A stretch of DNA of 64,000 nt from Paenibacillus sp. FSL K6-1096 (GTDB taxonomy: Bacteria > Bacillota > Bacilli > Paenibacillales > Paenibacillaceae), in assembly GCF_037977055.1 (NCBI RefSeq), contig NZ_CP150274.1, positions 1,612,001 to 1,676,000 on the forward strand, given 5' to 3'. Positions 61,250 through 64,000 of this stretch are shown here, piece by piece. Within the stretch, counting starts at the first letter, position 1. Each line of letters opens with the position of its first letter. A program made the translations under genes and the position numbers. The notes beneath the pieces were generated by a model. The model did not search any database. It saw only the letters and a program-made list of their open reading frames with translations, and was not told the origin of the DNA.

Positions 61250-62203
61250 TCAGGCATGAACCGCGGAATCAAAAGATACTTTGCTCATCTTCTCCATGAC
61301 TTCCTGCGCCTCAGCGAACATGGTGGTAATCATCTCTTCCACGGTCGTAATCTTGTTGACCAACCCGCAGATCTGGCCGGCCATCACGGACCCGGTATCG
61401 GTATCTCCCTCAAATACAGCTCTGCGCAAGGAACCCAGGCTTAAGCTCTCCAGCTCTTCGCGCGAAGCCTTTGCATCCTCCAGTCTGAGGTACTCGGCAA
61501 TCATGCTGTTCTTGATGCTTCTGACAGGACCGCCCAGGCTGCGGCCGGTTACGGTGGTGCTGGTATCATCGGCATTCACTACAGCCAGCTTGAAGTTCTC
61601 ATGCGTCGGGCATTCCACCGTAGCCAGGAACCGGGTTCCGACCTGCACACCCTGTGCTCCCAGTGCAAAAGCTGCGGCAATCCCGCGTCCATCGGCAATC
61701 CCGCCTGCACCAATGACCGGAATCGATACGGCACTGGCTACCTGCGGCAGCAGGGCCATGGTAGTGGTCTCGCCCACATGTCCGCCCGCTTCGGTTCCTT
61801 CCGCGACAATGGCGTCAACGCCGAGGGCTTCCATTTTCTTGGCAATTTTGACCGAAGGGACGACCGGAATGACGATGATGCCGTTCTCCTTCAATGTCTT
61901 CATATAAGGGGCCGGTGTGCCTGCACCCGTAGTCACAATCTTCACGCCTTCTTCAATAATGACCTGAATCAGCTCAGGAATATTGTTCATCATCAGCATC
62001 AGATTGACGGCAAAAGGCTTGTCGGTGCTTGCCTTGGCCTTGCGGATCTCGTCACGGAGACGGTCAGCAGTGAAGCCGCCGGAGCCAATGATGCCCAGTC
62101 CACCTGCATTGGAGACTGCGGCTACCAGCGGGGAAACAGCGATCTGAGCCATACCGCCTTGGAAAATTGGATACTTAATTCCTAATAGTTGTGTAATCGA
62201 CAT
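61250..62203 (-). CDS. FabK/nitronate-monooxygenase-family flavoprotein
   Basis: 317 residues from ATG 62203; the ATG at 62209 is only three bases from GGAGG. FMN-dependent TIM barrel with IKYPIFQGGMAQIA, TTGAGTPAP, VAEGTEAGGHVGE (His used in catalysis) and GAGGIADGRGIAAAFALGAQGVQVGTRF. The family includes enoyl-ACP reductase II (FabK), 2-nitropropane dioxygenase and several oxidoreductases of unknown substrate. It is not near other fatty-acid synthesis genes. The neighbours (CoA-transferase, OFA transporter) suggest reduction of an enoyl-CoA or similar acid derivative. That is inference. Confidence 0.82.
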   Translation of the reverse strand: MSITQLLGIKYPIFQGGMAQIAVSPLVAAVSNAGGLGIIGSGGFTADRLRDEIRKAKASTDKPFAVNLMLMMNNIPELIQVIIEEGVKIVTTGAGTPAPYMKTLKENGIIVIPVVPSVKIAKKMEALGVDAIVAEGTEAGGHVGETTTMALLPQVASAVSIPVIGAGGIADGRGIAAAFALGAQGVQVGTRFLATVECPTHENFKLAVVNADDTSTTVTGRSLGGPVRSIKNSMIAEYLRLEDAKASREELESLSLGSLRRAVFEGDTDTGSVMAGQICGLVNKITTVEEMITTMFAEAQEVMEKMSKVSFDSAVHA

Positions 62204-62268
62204 TGTCATGTACCTCCATGTGTTATGTGAATTTGTATTGATATTGAGATTGAGATTAAAATCACTTC

Positions 62269-63504
62269 TTAAGCAGCCTTCACTATTTCCGGTTCAGGCT
62301 TCTTCTTCTCCATCGCCTGGTAGACGAAGGTCAGGGCGAAGCCGACCAGGGAGATCACCAGCGCGATATAAAAAGCGTTCGTGAAATTGCCGTTGTTCGC
62401 GGCGGCCACACTGCCGGCAATTCTCGGTCCGAAGAACGCGGCTCCCGAATAGCCGATGAAGGTGACGCCGTAGTTCACGCCATAATATTTCATCCCGAAC
62501 TTCTCACCGACAATCGACGGGAAGATGCCCATCGTTCCGCCGAAGCACAGGCCAATCCCGGCAATTGCTACGGCAAATCCGGCTACGGAAGATGTTAAAG
62601 CAATCGTAAGCATCATCGCCGAAATGACGAGATAAATCATCAGCAGGCATTTCACACGGCCGATTCTATCAGATACTGCACCCCAGAATACGCGGCCAAG
62701 ACAATTGCTCAGCGAGTACAGGCTCACGTACAGAGCGGCGGCTGCGGCGGTTAAGCCGAACATTTTCTGCCCAATGACCGAGGCATTTGCGGTTACCATC
62801 ATACCAGACAGGGCCCCGATCAGGAACAGGCACGCTATCACATAGAACAAAGGCTTCTTGATCATCTCATTCCATGGGATGTTGACTCCGCCCCTCGCGG
62901 CTGCGGCAGCCGGAGGCGTCCAGCCCTCAGGAGCATAACCGGCAGGCGCGGGCTTCACCAGCAGGCCCAGGCCCAGAACAATGATCAGGAACGCAACGCC
63001 GAGCGTGATTAAGGCTGACTGCACACCATTACTGCTGATCAACGCATTGGCGATAGGAGCGATTACGATGGTGCCGCCGCCATATCCGGCTGTAACGATA
63101 CCTGCTGCCAGCCCTCTTTTATCCGGAAAAAGCTTCACGCTGTTCCCGATCGTCGAGGAGTACACAATCCCCTGGCCAATCCCGGTGATCACGCCGTAGG
63201 TGATATACAGCATCCAAGGAGCAGTCGCCAGACCCGAGAGGATGAAGCCGAGGCCGAACATGGCCCCGCCGATGAAGACCGCCTTCTTGGCCCCTCCTTT
63301 ATCCACCAGCTTGCCGCCCAGAATCATCGGAATCGGAGAAATCGCTGCATTAATGGTAAAAGCCATCATAATATCCGGCATCGTCACATCAAATACCTTG
63401 GTCAGCGGCAGTGCAAAAATACTGAAAGCATAAATGGCGCCTACACAGATGTTAATAATGGTTGAGGCAATCAAGATCCTCCAGCGGTTCAACTGTACGT
63501 TCAT
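62269..63504 (-). CDS. OFA-family MFS transporter (oxalate/formate-antiporter-like)
   Basis: 411 residues with about twelve membrane helices and a central loop (PAGYAPEGWTPPAAAAARGG). The N-terminal NRWRILIASTIINICVGAIYAFSIFALPL and the loop GKLVDKGGAKKAVFIGG are typical of the OFA subgroup. It likely exchanges small carboxylates across the membrane. Its position between a CoA-transferase and a flavoprotein suggests a common carboxylic-acid substrate. Gap to the next gene is 65 bases, so one transcript is likely. Confidence 0.88.
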   Translation of the reverse strand: MNVQLNRWRILIASTIINICVGAIYAFSIFALPLTKVFDVTMPDIMMAFTINAAISPIPMILGGKLVDKGGAKKAVFIGGAMFGLGFILSGLATAPWMLYITYGVITGIGQGIVYSSTIGNSVKLFPDKRGLAAGIVTAGYGGGTIVIAPIANALISSNGVQSALITLGVAFLIIVLGLGLLVKPAPAGYAPEGWTPPAAAAARGGVNIPWNEMIKKPLFYVIACLFLIGALSGMMVTANASVIGQKMFGLTAAAAALYVSLYSLSNCLGRVFWGAVSDRIGRVKCLLMIYLVISAMMLTIALTSSVAGFAVAIAGIGLCFGGTMGIFPSIVGEKFGMKYYGVNYGVTFIGYSGAAFFGPRIAGSVAAANNGNFTNAFYIALVISLVGFALTFVYQAMEKKKPEPEIVKAA

Positions 63505-63552
63505 GATCTCATCTCTTTTCTGATATGGTTTATGATTACAGCATGCTGATGC

Positions 63553-64000
63553 TTACACTTCCTGCAACACCCGGTTCTTATCGGCGATAATCGATTTCAG
63601 CTTGCCCCAATTCTCCTGGAACATGGCGGGGTCCATCACCTTCAGCTCGGGCGAGATAACCGGCATGAATTCCATCTGATCCAGAACCTCCGTCTGCAGA
63701 TCGATGCCTGGTGCGATTTCCGTCAGCGTTACTTTGCCGTTCAGCAGTTCAAAGACTGCGCGTTCCGTAACATACACGACCGGCTGCTCCACCTTGGCAG
63801 CATACGAGCCGCTGAAGGTGATCTGCTGCACCTTTCGGATGAATTTCTTGGCCTTGCCCTCCTGGATGATGTGCAGCTTGCCGTTCTCCACCTCGATCTG
63901 TAACCCGCCAGCTGTAAAAGTACCCGCGAACACCAGCTTCTTCGCTGCCTGGGAGATATTGATGAACCCGCCGCAGCCCGCTACCCGTGTACCGAACTTG
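63553..64000 (-). CDS. Family I CoA-transferase, C-terminal part (5' end outside window)
   Basis: The frame stays open to the window end; about 148 residues are visible. FGTRVAGCGGFINIS (just before residue position 63933), VFAGTFTAGGLQIEV, IRKVQQITFSGSYAAK, VYVTERAVFELLNGKVTLTEIAPGIDLQTEVLDQMEF match the second half of acetoacetate/propionate CoA-transferases such as YdiF. The catalytic Glu would lie upstream, outside the window. The enzyme transfers CoA between carboxylic acids in the cytoplasm. It appears to be co-transcribed with the OFA transporter 48 bases downstream. Confidence 0.88.
   Translation of the reverse strand, partial: KFGTRVAGCGGFINISQAAKKLVFAGTFTAGGLQIEVENGKLHIIQEGKAKKFIRKVQQITFSGSYAAKVEQPVVYVTERAVFELLNGKVTLTEIAPGIDLQTEVLDQMEFMPVISPELKVMDPAMFQENWGKLKSIIADKNRVLQEV

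Overview
The window looks like a chromosomal stretch of a spore-forming Paenibacillus-type Firmicute. The evidence is strong Shine-Dalgarno sites of the AGGAGG type, GTG and TTG starts, moderately GC-rich codon use, YesM/YesN and Lpl/Ytc-type sugar import systems, large secreted multidomain carbohydrases, an SLH-anchored protein, and small proteins resembling Bacillus spore-surface families. This is inference from gene families; there is no rRNA or other species marker. I saw no tRNA, rRNA, CRISPR array, transposase or prophage.

Layout. 1-7.8 kb is a surface-glycan block: a truncated glycosyltransferase, a hexapeptide acyltransferase, small spore-surface-like proteins, and a minus-strand operon rfbH-rfbF-rfbG-glycosyltransferase that makes a CDP-deoxysugar. 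7.9-13.8 kb holds a 59-residue Cys/His protein, a 1062-residue double-kinase hybrid sensor with a SARP-type regulator, and a secreted protein. 14.2-19.2 kb holds a cupin and an AgrA/AgrC-like pair followed by a LytTR-type direct-repeat operator in front of a secreted serine hydrolase. 19.2-20.9 kb is an S-box-like riboswitch with an altered ligand pocket, a terminator, a DedA/UptA-type flippase and UppP, so two steps of undecaprenyl-phosphate recycling share one leader. 21.2-23.1 kb is hflKC. 23.5-29.8 kb holds an XRE regulator, an amino-acid ABC operon containing a CapA-like gene, a HIT protein and a MerR regulator. 29.9-34.2 kb is an AT-richer glycan island: two acyltransferase-glycosyltransferase fusions and a TPR-methyltransferase. 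It sits between the MerR gene and an aldo/keto reductase whose promoter has MerR architecture.

35.3-56.2 kb is a polysaccharide-utilisation locus: secreted PL8 lyase, LRR protein, cytoplasmic PL8 lyase, GH92 alpha-mannosidase, GH88 unsaturated glucuronyl hydrolase, a binding protein and two permeases, a YesM/YesN two-component system and, divergently, a 1240-residue GH9 enzyme. Together these fit degradation of a cellulose-backbone polymer with Man-GlcA-Man side chains, that is xanthan or something like it. GH9 would cut the backbone, PL8 the terminal mannosyl-GlcA bond, GH88 would remove the unsaturated glucuronate and GH92 the remaining mannose. A 51-bp tandem repeat array lies inside the locus.

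56.4-64 kb holds an ankyrin protein, an SLH-anchored serine hydrolase, and a minus-strand group of a CoA-transferase (cut by the window end), an OFA-family transporter, a FabK/nitronate-monooxygenase-like flavoprotein, and a PAS-AAA+-Fis regulator whose sigma-54 contact loop is not canonical. Four non-coding stretches contain palindromic or tandem repeat elements.
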